NCBI GenBank assembly: GCA_029582155.1
Contig: CM055905.1
Location: forward strand, 64,447,952-64,511,951
Length of the DNA: 64,000 bases
Source of the DNA: Panopea generosa
Taxonomy: Eukaryota > Mollusca > Bivalvia > Adapedonta > Hiatellidae
Direction of reading: 5' to 3'
Part shown: piece after piece, positions 22,201 to 32,600 of the stretch
Numbering within the stretch: position 1 is the first letter of the stretch
How the letters are laid out: each line of letters begins with the position of its first letter
The notes under the pieces: generated by a model
The model's input: the letters and a program-made list of their open reading frames with translations, nothing else
Told to the model about the DNA's origin: nothing
The model's database searches: none
Made by a program: the position numbers and the translations under genes

Positions 22201-25200
22201 CATTAACCAGTACTCGAGCATACATCAAAGAAAACGTTCCCACTTGAATCAGCGGTGTGATACAAATGCTTATGACAGGCGATGTCGTATATCAATCATC
22301 AAGGTGACTGTGGTCAGGTGGCGACCCGAACTCACGACCCCTGGATTGATAGTCAGACGCGGTACCGACTGAGCTGATCTGGTCCGGCTTAAAGAAAAAG
22401 AGCACACAGCACTGGGCTCGGATATAAACAGAATAAAATTCACCAATCGGCCTTGCACAAGCTCTCAATATAGATTTAATTATACTGAACGACTTAAAGA
22501 ACGCAAGTATTGGTATTGTGTTAAATCTTTTTTTTTTAATTTAACACATTAATTGCGACAGACAGCGATTGTGTAACATACAGTACTTACTATTTTGTTG
22601 GCTCGAATACGGATGGCCGGAACACAACATATAGCTCGAACTACTTTTTTGACATATATACATGTATGGTATGATGTTGAACAATACTTTGCTCGAACAA
22701 CCCTTAACTCGAACTATTTTGTCCAGTCCCGTCGGGTTGGAGCCATCGAAGTTCTAATGTATATTAGCCGATAAAAATTCAATGAAAGATCTTTGAACGA
22801 AAACATATTCAAGGTACAAAAAACTTGTATTTTTAAGTTTTAAGCAGAAACATATGGCATCGTGAAGAAAACTGTCTTTGTAAAAATTGTATCTACAAGG
22901 CGATAATAAATTAAGTGCTAGATTATCATCCCCGCTCGCCCCCTAATTTCTATGCCGCCCCGACATAAAAAAAAAATATTTAAAAAAAATTTAAAAAAAT
23001 TTAAAAATTAAAATAAAAATTAAATCCTCCCGCCTTCCCCGTTTTTAAGAAAAGAAGATAATTTAGCAATTAATTTTTAAACGCCTAACCGTCACAATTT
23101 ATTACCAAATTTTACGCATGGCCGACGTGATCTCTAATTTTCATTTGACTTATATTAAATCAGCCAAAAGACCGCGGCGTGGTCTAGTGGAAGAGCGTCC
23201 GCCTCGCATGCGGAAGGTCGTGGATTCAATCCCCGGCCGGGTCATACCAAAGACTTTAAAAATTGTACTAGAAGCTTCCTTGCTTGACGCTCAGCATTTA
23301 GATGAGAGTTCTAGGTCTGGTCGGCCCGGTGTCAGTATAATGTGACTGGGTGGGGTATCATACCATGTGTCTGCGGCATGATACTCCAGTGTGACAGCGC
23401 TCAGAATACTGTCTCAAGTAGACACCGTTGCGATATGACTGAAAAATTGTTGAAAACGACGCTAAACACCATACAACATAAATCAGCCAATAAAAATGAA
23501 ATATCTAAATAAGTGGCTATAACTTTGACACTTAACTTCATTAATTGCATGATATTTATCGCTTTATTGGTTTTATATATTGCATAAAATAAGTTTAGAC
23601 ACTTACGACAGTGAATTTCGTCGTCTCCATTTGGGCAATCGGATACGCCATCACACATGTCAGCCGGAGAATAACAGCTGCAAGGATCGCCAGATCCGTC
23701 GTCATTTACACATAAAAACTTTCCTCGGCATTTGTCTGTGGGCAGATTGAAGTTATTTATGACATATATATATTTAAGACATTTAAATGTATCCGAATTG
23801 CATTCAATATCACTCTGAACCGCCATCAAACTTATAGCGTAATATACATGTATAATACTTGTAAGTGTATCAGGATTTCGTTCAATATCACTGAACGCCA
23901 CTAAATTTATGGTGTCAATCATGAAACATCGGGTATTTCCGTATACTCTGTATAATACACCTCGTGTATAGCTCTAGAATACAGCCTTTAGAATACACCA
24001 ACGCTATTCGCCTGTGTTACAAATCTGTGTTCACTCGCGTGATTGTAACAAATTATGTATCCGTCATTAAGTTGAATATATGGCGTCATTATATCGATTT
24101 TTTTATTCATTCACTAGACATGGGTCATATTTATAGGGAAATTTAAATATCAGTCTTGATACACCAACTTCCACAAAGGTGGCATAAAGGGGTCGCCATT
24201 CTTTTACATCATGTGACTGAAAGTAGTTCCAAAACGGCGCCTTATTACGTCCGAGGTCTATTGCGTAGCATTATGGCCGAGGTGATCAAATTGACGTGTA
24301 AGTGTATCAGAACTGCGTTCAATGTCACTGAACGCCGGCCGACCAAATTTATGACGTCATATATCAGACGTGTAAGTGATCAGGACTTCGTTCAATAATA
24401 CTGAACACCGCAAAGGAAGTTATGACGTCATTTATTAAACTGTAATTTATTTAGTAAGTTTTATTCTGTGTTGGGTTCTATGGCCTCAAGGAGTTCTTTT
24501 TTTATTTTTCTGTATTGATAGTTTATATTGTATCGAATAAAATAAATAAAACCATTTACAGACTCTCTTTTTCTAAGCATCCTAAGAAATGAGAAAAAAA
24601 CTCTGTTTATATGACACATTGAAACGGTAAGATATTAGAACAGAACAGATATTTTATTTCAGACTTGTACATAAATTCATCGTCATAATAACTTACCGAC
24701 AACATATAATATCACATAAACTAAATTATTAATAACTACACCAATAGTGCCGTCATATTAAGTTGTTATCTATGTTTTAAATATAAATCTCAAAATAGTA
24801 TAAGAAATGCATTTTTTCAGTCCTAAGAAGAAGAAGGAGAGGATGAACATATTTATTAAACATTTAAACGATTATTATTTTGTTTCATTGCTAAATATAT
24901 ATTCAAATTTCTCATTTAACATTTAAATTTATTTCTTAATTTCAGAGAACGTCATACTAAGCAAATCCGATTTAAATATTTTTGCCATTTGATTTAAGAA
25001 TTTCAATGAGCTTTTACATGAAACGTCTTTTGAAAGAAATATATTTTTAGAACTATTAATCACTGTAGCAAGAACAGATAAAAATGAAATGGTACATGTC
25101 TTCTACCTCAGTTGAGCTACCATATCTCTTGTTTTTGGAATGTGATTTCTTGTTTAAAGGTCAGTTTTAATTTTGAGAGTATGAGCAGATAATCTAATTC

Positions 25201-28144
25201 TAGTAACAAACAATCTTAATTCGTTTTGGAGACTTAATATTACTCATATGCGAAACTAATTTTAAAATACTATACTCTTCAATGACATGGCTATGTCAAC
25301 TGTATTAGAAAAAGTTGTTGCCAAATACGCAAATAACCGCGTCATTAATCAAATATTTAGTTAATAAATATCGGTAAAAGCACTTTATACTTCATAACTT
25401 TTTATTAAATATGGTCTTACGCCATTTTCAACACATTTCAGATTATATATGGCATCCATATCCAGTTTTATTGGTGGTGGAAGACCTCAAAATGAATCTA
25501 AGTAGAACCACCGACCTTCTGCAAGTAACTGGCAAACTACATCACATAAAGTTTTTGGAGCGAGCGGGACTCGAACCTACGATCATAGCGGTGAGAGGTA
25601 AGTTTTCGTTAGACTAAATTCATGACTTATGTATTAGATTTGTGAGTATAAAAAATTGCTAACTTAATTTAGACAGACAGACATACAAACAGATTTAGGT
25701 AATAAATGAACATACAAAGCTTGGCAACAACATGATGCATGAACGATATAACAACAATAGCATAGAAAGTATCATAGCGATACACACATAAAGATCATGA
25801 AATAAACACAAATACCAAGGACAACACAAAAAAAAACGAAAATGGCTTTTACATGTGCGGCAATAAGCTTGAGCATGTAATTAACCAATCCTAACGAAAC
25901 TTACCACTTGATTTGATTTTACACTTCCCGGATGCTGAAAAAATAATGATAAGTAAGTATACATTGGTTTGCATTTGTTTACATGTTAAGTGATTGGAAA
26001 AAAGTATTTCTCTAATACTAATGGAACATAATTGCAAAACAAGACAAATCAATTAAACGGGAATTTGAGCACGTTCAGACGACAGCTTAACTTAACCTGA
26101 GAGAGTAGGGTGATGATGATGACAATTATTTGATTGATCGGTTTCCGACAAGGGCGACGCCCCCAAAAGAGTATTAGTAATTTTAGATTTTTGGAGGAAA
26201 GTGCAGAGATAAAGATCCCATTGAAGAGTCCCTGGTTCTTTTACATGCATGATGTATAGCACCGCTACATCGGACCTTGATTTTTATTAAAGTCTCATCC
26301 GAAATACTGATAAGTATTTCAGTTGAAGGAGCGGGATATCAAACCTGCGATCCCTGGACATCAATTCATCAATATTTTGAGTCTGAGAATCGGACTCAGA
26401 CTCAAATCTGACATTTTTGTAAAATCCTGTAAACATATAATTATGGCTAATAAGTGTGATCCTGTTGTATATTCTATTAAATGATTGAATCTGCAAATAC
26501 ATTTATTAATTTGCTTGTTCATTAGGTATTATTTGAATCTTAACATGTTGACATTTTGAGTCTGAGTCTAAATCGCGGACTCAAAATGTTGATGAATTTA
26601 GGTCCAAGTCTCGCAACAAAAGGCTTTAAACTTCTGGACCTTTAATCCGCTCTAACAATAGGCTGATGGACATTCCGTGAACATGTAAAGGTCAATGAGT
26701 GATCGCCACCTAGTGGTAATCAACGGTTCGAACAGTTGTGTTAGCGCTAGGTGGAGATTACGCAATGACCTGTGTCGCAACGCATGAACGCATCATCTGA
26801 CGTTAAACATTCAAACAAATCAGTTCTTTCATTTTTATAATGAAACCTCATAAAGTCAAAGAAGGCATACTTACAGCCGCGTTTGTTTTTGGAAGAATTA
26901 GCCAATTGATCCGATTTACCCAACACGGAACTAAGTTCCATTGTACACACCATAAACAATACACAAAGGCAAAGAAACTGAAAACAAAGTTTGAAATAGA
27001 ATCTCGACCACAGAAATACATATTTTAGAGGTATTAGATATTTTCAAAATCAAATCCATATATTTCATTAGAATCAACACAAAAAATTAACAATTATAGC
27101 TAAAAGAAAATAGTGCTGGAGTGGTGTAATAGATTACACACACAAAACAAACATGTAGGGTAATCAAAAAATCAAGTCTTAGTTTATAATTATTTATTTT
27201 AGAGTGGGTGCTCCGTTGCCGAATGGTCTAAGGCGCTGTCTCAAGATCACTTACTTCTCCCCGTTTAAATCGTAGGTTCGAGTCAAAATGTTTGCCTGTT
27301 ACTTGTGTACGAACGGTGGTTCTACTCAGACTGAGGTCTTCCTCCACCAGTAAACTAGACATGCAATTTATAACCTGGACTGTGTTGAAAATAGCGTTAA
27401 ACCCTTTTAAAAAGATAAAATATTTTAGCTCGATTGTTATGAAACTTAGAGCTTATATGAACAGCTCTCGAGGCCGCTTTCTGGGTCGAACCAGTACCGA
27501 TTGTTGTTTTATGAGAGGAATCGGGTCGAGCTGACGATCAAACCCGCAACCTCTGGTGTGAGCTGTCATCGTTCTATCCATTACACCACTAGTTTTCAGC
27601 TAGGATTACCTCTACCCATGCTCATCTTACAACCTTTTTAAAACGTATTATTTCTAAAATCTAAGCGCAAATGAAACGTTCCTAGATGTCACAATTTGTT
27701 CGTACGAAATTCTCAAGTCTTACGAAGGTTAATGTAACAGGCCCCAGATTATCAACATTCTCAAGATTGCATGTGAAACTGTTAGCAGGTGGTGGTGGGG
27801 TGCATGGGGGAAGGGGTTATGCATGTTTTAACAGTGTATTTGTCCGTTGTAAATTAATTACATGCTTAACGTCTTTAAACACGCAAGTATGGCTATTGTA
27901 TAAAATTGAGATGTAGCATAAGCGATAAACCAAGACAAAACTTTCTTACCTTATCTTTCAATTCCATTCGTACAATTTCATCATTTTATAATTTAATTTT
28001 ACAAATTCATTGATATACATAAGCTATAAAATGATAGCAGATCTATGCAATATGCGTTTTTAAAGGCGTTTATAGTATTTGTTCGTGAAAAACTCTAAAA
28101 TCTTATTCTGATGAACTTACCGAAAAATTCGTCGACAGCCACAT
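16041..28144 (-). CDS. LDLa-CCP(5) transmembrane protein, multi-exon gene model
   Basis: Exons in transcription order are 28144-28121, 26977-26875, 25934-25905, 23735-23607, 22022-21849, 20847-20671, 20177-19992, 19251-19069, 18665-18489 and 16267-16041. Apart from the phase 0 join of exons 1 and 2, all joins are phase 1, and the total is 1410 bases (469 residues plus stop) with no internal stop. Predicted order: signal peptide (about 1-25, MWLSTNFSFLCLCVLFMVCT), a short basic linker, an LDL-receptor class A module, five CCP modules, one transmembrane helix and a tail of about 34 residues. CCP proteins of this kind act outside the cell in ligand or complement-type recognition; the ligand here is unknown. 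The first three exons and the last rest on splice signals and frame only. The LDLa and CCP exons are firm. The start was chosen because it is the only ATG giving an in-frame signal peptide. Confidence 0.75.
16675..16837. mobile_element. MITE, CAGTCAAACCTG family, complete copy
   Basis: Starts CAGTCAAATCTGTGTAAGC after TA and ends ACAGGTTTGACT. It has the internal TTTCAGAGCAAATT block also seen next to the 33-bp array at 55880. It sits in the last intron of the CCP gene. Confidence 0.75.
17115..18336. mobile_element. pogo-like MITE interrupted by a Tc1-type element
   Basis: Outer ends CAGTAGAACTTCGTTGGCTC and, inverted, GAGCCATCGAGGTTCTACTG are flanked by TA on both sides, as in the Tc1/mariner/pogo superfamily. 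An uninterrupted 179-bp copy at 22581-22759 shows the original structure, so about 1 kb here is an insertion. Confidence 0.85.
17196..18230 (+). mobile_element. nested Tc1/mariner relic with transposase fragments
   Basis: Its ends, GTATACTCAGTTGCAAAAG (from 17196) and the inverted GTATACTCAGTTACAAAAG (to 18230), are inside the pogo-like MITE. From about 17540 the plus strand reads SGTSIADLSRAFYCDRNTL, RKRFYATMGTTDC, a stop, SGRLRVTTT, a stop, and MHLRRRFETALASATV, matching the DNA-binding part of Tc1 transposase. Near 17860-17960 it reads WNNIPNVVLQRYVMPMRR, the C-terminal part. The central catalytic region is missing and stops are present, so it is dead. Confidence 0.85.
18489..18665 (-). 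CDS. CCP module 5 exon
   Basis: A 177-base phase 1-1 exon, acceptor TTTATAG and donor G/GTAACG. It reads CGPLSRPDNGYV, ASYGCFPGHTM, RTCQQNKSW and PSC, a canonical CCP. The next exon is either the transmembrane exon (16267-16041) or the CCP exon (15951-15781); both fit its phase. Confidence 0.9.
19069..19251 (-). CDS. CCP module 4 exon
   Basis: A 183-base phase 1-1 exon, acceptor GTACAG and donor AG/GTTAAT. It encodes CPTLFAPTNGFI, ATFTCSSDYDI, VTCQLNGEWSG and PYC. It contains no ATG of its own in frame, so it is easily missed by simple open-frame searches. Confidence 0.87.
19337..19552 (-). mobile_element. SINE (8363 family), degraded
   Basis: On the plus strand it begins with TTGATTGATTGAATATTAAG (inverted 3' tail), passes through ACTTTCCCACTTCAATCAGC and ends in an inverted tRNA head (AGTCAGACGCGCTACAGACT). 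It has lost part of the body next to the head. It lies in an intron of the CCP gene. Confidence 0.75.
19992..20177 (-). CDS. CCP module 3 exon, extra cysteine pair
   Basis: A 186-base phase 1-1 exon, acceptor TTACAG and donor A/GTAAGT. It reads CCNLTTPPGGTV, TFACDPGQTLVC, LTCGVTGEW and WPSC. It has six cysteines where four are usual: CC at the start and an extra VC after the second. The two additional cysteines could form a third disulfide. Confidence 0.85.
20611..20640 (+). mobile_element. tRNA-like SINE head fragment
   Basis: CGGTGGTCTAGTGGTAGAGC matches the A-box part of the Ala-like SINE at 23169, then similarity ends abruptly. It is about 30 bases past the donor of CCP module 2. Confidence 0.5.
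20671..20847 (-). CDS. CCP module 2 exon
   Basis: A 177-base phase 1-1 exon, acceptor TATAG and donor G/GTGAAA (the weakest donor in the gene). It encodes CGELADPDDGHV, SFSCDEGFTL, RTCQASGSW and PTC. A truncated tRNA-like SINE head (20611-20640) lies about 30 bases past the donor. Confidence 0.88.
21000..21745 (+). repeat. dispersed repeat R2, copy B
   Basis: It shares CAATTGAACGCTTACC, TGACGTCATTGAAACTTTCA, CATAAAAATGCACA, CTATAAAAGTCACTTTTT, ATCTGCAGCAAGAAATC and AAATTACATAGGCCTTG with copy C (28600-29670), in the same order. It ends near a G-rich run (about 21685-21713). It lies in an intron of the CCP gene. Confidence 0.75.
21849..22022 (-). CDS. CCP module 1 exon
   Basis: A 174-base phase 1-1 exon, acceptor CGATAG and donor G/GTATCT. 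Four cysteines and the conserved Trp are present (CEPLSSLANGW, FNCLPGFTL, YCSLPGKW, PEC). Spacing fits one complete CCP fold. Joins in frame to the LDLa exon and to CCP 2. Confidence 0.85.
22116..22387 (-). mobile_element. SINE (8363 family), nearly full length
   Basis: Plus-strand view: GATTGATTGGTTGATTGAAT (tail), GCCATCGATGGCTAACATAC, CCACTTGAATCAGCGGTG, GTCGTATATCAATCATCA, then inverted B and A boxes to GGTCCGGC. It sits between the CCP 1 exon and the LDLa exon. Divergence is moderate. Confidence 0.8.
22581..22759. mobile_element. pogo-like MITE, 179 bp
   Basis: Starts CAGTACTTACTATTTTGTTG after TA and ends AGCCATCGAAGTTCTAATG before TA. Internal motifs AGCTCGAACTAC and CGAACAACCCTTAACTCGAA match the outer parts of the element at 17115-18336. 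Confidence 0.75.
23169..23478 (+). mobile_element. Ala-tRNA-like SINE with target-site duplications
   Basis: The head has TGGTCTAGTGG (A box), a perfect five-pair anticodon stem TCCGC/GCGGA with loop CTCGCAT (anticodon CGC, alanine type), and GGATTCAATCC (B box). The body contains GGCCCGGTGTCAGTATAATG and ATGATACTCCAGTGTGACAG and ends AACACCATACAACA. The duplication TAAATCAGCCAA flanks it at 23157-23168 and 23479-23490. From memory the body resembles a SINE common in bivalves. It is a different family from the SINE at 8363. Confidence 0.85.
23607..23735 (-). CDS. LDL-receptor class A exon
   Basis: A 129-base phase 1-1 exon (acceptor CCCACAG, donor C/GTAAGT). It carries the calcium-binding signature CDGVSDCPNGDDE after CRGKFLC. 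There are seven cysteines, one more than the usual six, the extra one in DPCSC. LDLa modules bind ligands or assist folding in extracellular proteins. The exon is followed by CCP exons in the same phase. Confidence 0.88.
23787..24425. repeat. degenerate ~70-bp repeats containing GTTCAATRTCACTGAAC
   Basis: Four diverged copies centre near 23800, 23885, 24320 and 24390. Each has a TCAGGA/GAACTTCGTTCAAT-like core with a small palindrome (GTTCAAT...ACTGAAC) and a following ATTTATGACGTCAT-like end. The spacer between the second and third copies is unrecognised. Confidence 0.55.
24430..25480. other. intron sequence, nothing recognised
   Basis: AT-rich intron sequence of the CCP gene between the LDLa exon and the microexon. 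No exon, SINE or transposon is visible. Confidence 0.4.
25481..25604 (-). mobile_element. tRNA-related dispersed repeat fragment
   Basis: It contains TAGAACCACCGACCTTCTGC, then TTTTTGGAGCGAGCGGGACT, CGAACCTACGATCATAGCGG and TGAGAGG. The inverted B-box-like segment and flanks match 59033-59132, so it is one family with at least two copies. No clear A box remains. Confidence 0.6.
25905..25934 (-). CDS. exon 3, 30-base microexon
   Basis: A short exon between TTTTTTCAG and G/GTAAGT, phase 1-1, encoding about ten residues (SGKCKIKSS core) with one cysteine. Both splice sites are strong and the length is a multiple of three. No homology supports it. Confidence 0.5.
26140..26365 (-). mobile_element. 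SINE-like repeat fragment
   Basis: GGAGGAAAGTGCAGAGATAA, AAGAGTCCCTGG, CATGATGTATAGCACCG, GTCTCATCCGAAATACTG and a degenerate inverted B box (GATATCAAACCTGCGATCCC) resemble, from memory, a common bivalve tRNA-headed repeat. The head is incomplete. Confidence 0.45.
26875..26977 (-). CDS. exon 2, signal-peptide core and linker
   Basis: Acceptor TTGTTTTCAG and donor T/GTAAGT, 103 bases, phase 0 to 1. It reads FLCLCVLFMVCTMELSSVLG and then a hydrophilic segment ending KNKRG. The hydrophobic core followed by a polar segment is typical of a secretory signal peptide, with cleavage likely shortly after the core. Confidence 0.62.
27203..27290 (+). mobile_element. Leu-tRNA-like SINE head, degraded
   Basis: TTGCCGAATGGTCTAAGGCG is a leucine-tRNA-type A-box region, and TAGGTTCGAGTC is a B box. 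The long variable region expected for Leu is present, but the 3' acceptor strand is not complementary, so it is not a functional tRNA. A reverse copy of the head lies at 59417-59449. Confidence 0.6.
27481..27593 (-). mobile_element. tRNA-like repeat (two-copy family with 35926)
   Basis: CGAACCAGTACCGATTGTTG, TTATGAGAGGAATCGGG, AAACCCGCAACCTCTGG and TCTATCCATTACACCAC match 35926-36033 in order. On the minus strand it has A-box-like TGGTGTAATGGATAG and B-box-like GGTTGCGGGTTTG. Confidence 0.6.
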
Positions 28145-28149
28145 TTTCA
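28121..28149 (-). CDS. first coding exon, start codon at 28144
   Basis: A 29-base exon between TTTTTCAG and G/GTAAGT. Five untranslated bases precede ATG, with A at -3, then eight codons (MWLSTNFS). The acceptor upstream implies at least one untranslated exon further 5'. The reading frame is confirmed only by its in-frame join to the hydrophobic stretch in the next exon. Confidence 0.6.
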
Positions 28150-28599
28150 CTGAAAAATAAACGTTAAAAAGCATGAAAATGTCTTATCAAATATATGTTT
28201 ACAAATTCTTTATGTTTTTATTATAGGATTAATTTAATGTTTCTTGTTTTTTATGCATTTGTAAAGAATGTCAAATCACGTCTTTTCTTCGGACTTTATT
28301 TGATTTCTGCGGGATTCGACATTCCTTACACATGCATAAAAACTAGGAAAAAAGAATGTAATCCTTATATCAATTCTGATGATGATATTATAAATGTATA
28401 TATTCATTTGCTCAGACTCCTCGAGTAACTGGAAATTAACCACTGTAAAGTAAACGCGTAGGAATACATCACTTTAGTCCTGGTTGACATTAAATTCATT
28501 AGATCTAATATCCAATATTATCGTAACGATTATTGTTTCCATTATCGGTTGAACTCTGCAACAATGGTTGGTTTATTGGTCAACGAACATGTTCCTTTT

Positions 28600-29670
28600 T
28601 TTATTCCACTGTAGTATAGTATTTTCCAGAACTTGGTATCTGCCAAATCAGGTCTATGAACCAACAATGAAAAAGCAGGCAATTCTATACATGTCCCATA
28701 TACATATCAATTGAACGCTTACTAAATTATGACGTCATCAAACTTTCAATTGATCAACTGACCAATTAACGTGCTCAAATGTGGTTTCTCCATCATTGCT
28801 ATTAAACGGACCTAATCGGGAAAGCTGGGTCCGTACTACATACAGTGATACTTACAGTATCATATTATATAACAACAATTAGTTGTTCTCTCTGGCAACA
28901 GCTACCAAGATTGTCGTTTCTACCCTGTCACTTTTCATTTATTGATGGTCCGGTTAGTACATTTTAGAGTTGTGTAGCACGCATTAAATAAATATTTAAT
29001 AGCATATTGGCCTTCGTAACTTATATATTAACAACAACAACAACAACAACAACAAATGCATCTTCCACACGATTAATGCTGCTACTAATGTAAATGCTAC
29101 TGGTGTTGCAGGTCTCATTGCACAGTTGAATTTTGCATACTTCATGTCTTACTACACAGTTGAATTTTGCAGGCTTCATGTCTCACTACACAGTTGAATT
29201 TTATTCATTGTTCTATCTGAAATAAGGACTAGGATTTCCACGTTAAAGTGTTCTACATAAAATTGTTTTAGGGTATATATTTTTCATACTAGGAATGTAT
29301 TCGCACATAAAAATGTACACTTATTGATAGGTTGGCCATCTTGGTATTAAAAACGATGTAGTGACACCCTAAGATTTTTTAAAAACAGAAATCCGCATAT
29401 ATACATGCATCTGTTAAAATCCTATAAAAGTCACATTTTTCACACCAGTAATGTCTGATTGAAGTATATTCTATGACAGCTGTTGCTCTACTACTCATCT
29501 GCAGCAAGAAATCGAAACCACTATGATCCATTTTAAAACTATTTCAAACCAAATTACATAGCACTTTTTAAGCGCAAGAATCGTGAGTGGGGATTGGGGT
29601 GGTTTGGGGTGGGGTGGTGGGGTTGGGATGGGTTGGGGTGGGTTGGAGGAAGGGGCGCAACTATGCAGTG
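28600..29670 (+). repeat. dispersed repeat R2, copy C (longest)
   Basis: It holds AATGAAAAAGCAGGCAATTC, ATCAATTGAACGCTTACTAA, ATTAAACGGACCTAATCGGG, CATAAAAATGTACAC, CCTATAAAAGTCACATTTTT, ATCTGCAGCAAGAAATCG and a G-rich TGGGGTGG block at its 3' end. Copy B has the same order. It contains a (CAA)n run at 29032-29055 and tandem ACACAGTTGAATTTTGCA copies near 29120-29200. Confidence 0.75.
29032..29055. repeat. (CAA)n microsatellite
   Basis: Eight consecutive CAA-type triplets inside repeat R2 copy C. Confidence 0.9.
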
Positions 29671-32600
29671 AAATATGTGTAGTTATGACAATGGTAACAC
29701 AAATTGAGGTTAGAACTACTGTTAATCTATACACGGGGATAGAATCCGTTGTTGCGATACATACTCAAAGCAAAGTAAAGACACATAATTCTCCATACAT
29801 TGGTTATTTTCAAAATTCTGTTTGAAACACTGCACTGATACTGGTATAGTTGTGTCTGTTGATCATTTATAAACAAATCTGTATTTTCCATGAACATTTG
29901 AAGTGTAATTTTGTACTAATAAATTAATGTTAAAATGGACAAGAGGGTGGGGGGAGGGGATAAAAAAAATGACGCTTTTAAACTAAAACTGAAATTTGCA
30001 TTTTTATTGTTACTTTTCAAGTTTGTTTTAAGACTAATATTAGTGAGACATCGTTTCGGAATAAGTAAGCAAGTAAGTCAGTTAATTCTTCATTTATAGA
30101 GAGTGACTCAATTGGCAAAGTCAATCTCCCTTGAGGCTCTCTTAATACAAGTACATCATATGACAAAGGACACAAAACTATGATGTTTTTTTCTCAATTG
30201 TTTGGTTAATAGCGTTTCTGTTTATGTAATGCACATTTGTGTATCTACCTGGTGGACTCTGGCACCTGCAAATCATGCAAAACGGGTTTGTTAGTCATGC
30301 AACACAGCTGGATAATTATCACTTGTGTTTAGATAAACAAGTTTTCATAATTCAAACAGACTGACTCAATACTGACATTTAAACATCTAAGTTATAAATG
30401 TAGAAATAACAAATGTTATTGCACTTTAATCAGAGTAAAGTTTCTTTTTTTTTCACAGAATACATTACTATTGGTAAGTAATAAAAACACCTGTCGTTGC
30501 AAGGCATTATATGAGTTATGCCAGGTACCCCACTAACACCAATCTCATGAGGCGATACGTTGCCAATGAATTAAAAAGCAATAAAATTTGCTGAAAGAGA
30601 GACTCTAAGTTTTAGGCAGATACACAGATGTTATATTCCCCATGAAGCAACACATATTTGTAATCGCACAGTGTGAGAACAAAATGTATTTCAAATATTT
30701 TACAACGAATCAAAAAAAGCAATCTGTTGATATCTAAGCGATAATCAAAGAAAGCAGATCTATATTAGTGTTTTTTTTTATTTAAATTTGGAAAATTGGC
30801 TAGAAAAAAATCCAAAGATATCATTTATTTCTGTATAACCCTGTATTGCCAAAAACATATCAATTTAAACATGCAAAAATAAGACATTGAAAAGAGATTT
30901 CATAACTTGTGCTAAGCGCCAGGTTAGACTCAAATATATTCCCGCTTAAAATTGCAGTATATTTTACGCATACAAAAGGAGTCACTTTATTTCAGTTTGA
31001 CCCGTCATACTGGTTTACACGTTGTAAAATTGTTTCATCATAGAAAGAGTCCGAATGACAATATCAAGGGCGTCAAGCAGTATCTAAGTGCTGTCTTCTT
31101 TTAATAGATGTTTCAAGTTTACCACTTCGATTTAAGTATTGATTTTGTCCAATTATGCAGAAAAGAAACATGGGGTTGACCAGGTTATTTTTACACAATT
31201 TCGATAGTTTGAATGGCACTCCATCATATTTGACAATTCTGCCCATTTGTTGCAGTGTATCATTACTCATCTTTAAACTATTATAGCTTTATCAAACAGT
31301 TTACAATGTCATTTAAACTTGGCAGAAATCATAAAAATGATCCAATGTTCCCATATGCACAAACAATTTAAACAATACAGTTGCGTTAGAATCTTGATAC
31401 CGTTATGTAAGGGAGGTAATTCTTAAGTGAGACCATTTAAGTTCTTGTCCACTGATATCAACTGAGGGTGACACTGTCTGTCTGAAACCAAACGTTAGTT
31501 AGGTGGTGGTGGGAGGGGGTTCGGGGTCGGGGATAGGAAAAAATCTAACTTCACTTGTGAGTCTAGGTCTCATGAACAGGCTGATGGACAGCTCATATTG
31601 AACCACTGCAGATAGTTGTTAATATGACCAATTTGCATGCATGGACAATTGCTATCGTGAAGATAAGCTGTTAGGACATGCTCTATCGCACATGGTGATG
31701 GTTATATTGACGGTATAATTTACTGAGTTCCAAAAGTTTTGTCTCTATTTTCATGCAAGTTTACTTATAATACAAAAAAAGATTTCGATATTTTTTTAAT
31801 TCAGCTATATTTGTCAACGTATTAAGAGCAACATCAACAGTATTTATACTTATTCTATAGTCTGGTTGAAAGTTATTGCCCCTTTGTGTAAAGCAGCATT
31901 TTGTCAAATAAAAGCACTCTTTGTCTAGTTAAACAACTGGAACTGTGTTAATAATGAGATAAAACACCACAAAATGTAAAACTTGTAAAAAAAAAATGCA
32001 TAACATGGCATCACTGTACATGCTTTCACTCTTGAAAGTCGACAAATTACCTCCCTTTACATTGAAAAAAGAACGATTTAGGATGGCGGATATCACCAGA
32101 ATGAAAGTTGGTATATTTTATTTAATCACCGATTCTAGTTGTTACAAACCCAAATTTAATTTCAGACTGTGCTTCAAAATATCATTTCGATATCCTGGCA
32201 CACATCCGGCTTTAAATGTACCCTATGGGATTTCCCATTTATTTTTACTGACAAAACTTTTGGTTTTCGGTATATTTTATGGGATTTGGCGTCGCCAGCA
32301 ACTGTTCAGTCATATCACGAAGGTGCAAGCGTTAGAACTATAAATAAATAAAATATGCGAAATAATGTTTCTTAAATTGATGTTATCTGAATATGAAATA
32401 AAAATGTAAAAGGAATAACATATATATAGAATTTAACACCATATATGTACACTTTAACAACACACGTATTAAGTTTTAACAAGAAAAAAAGATGTATACA
32501 CTATAGCAGCGTTGCGCTTCCATACATACAGACAAAATATAATTGTACTTCTTCGTCGAACAATCTCCTTTCGCGGACGAACAAAACAGTCGTTTGTCAA

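Noticed and set aside
23173..23247. Possible tRNA-Ala(CGC) gene
   Set aside because: The anticodon stem is perfect, but the element is a 310-base retroposon with flanking duplications, so it is a SINE head.
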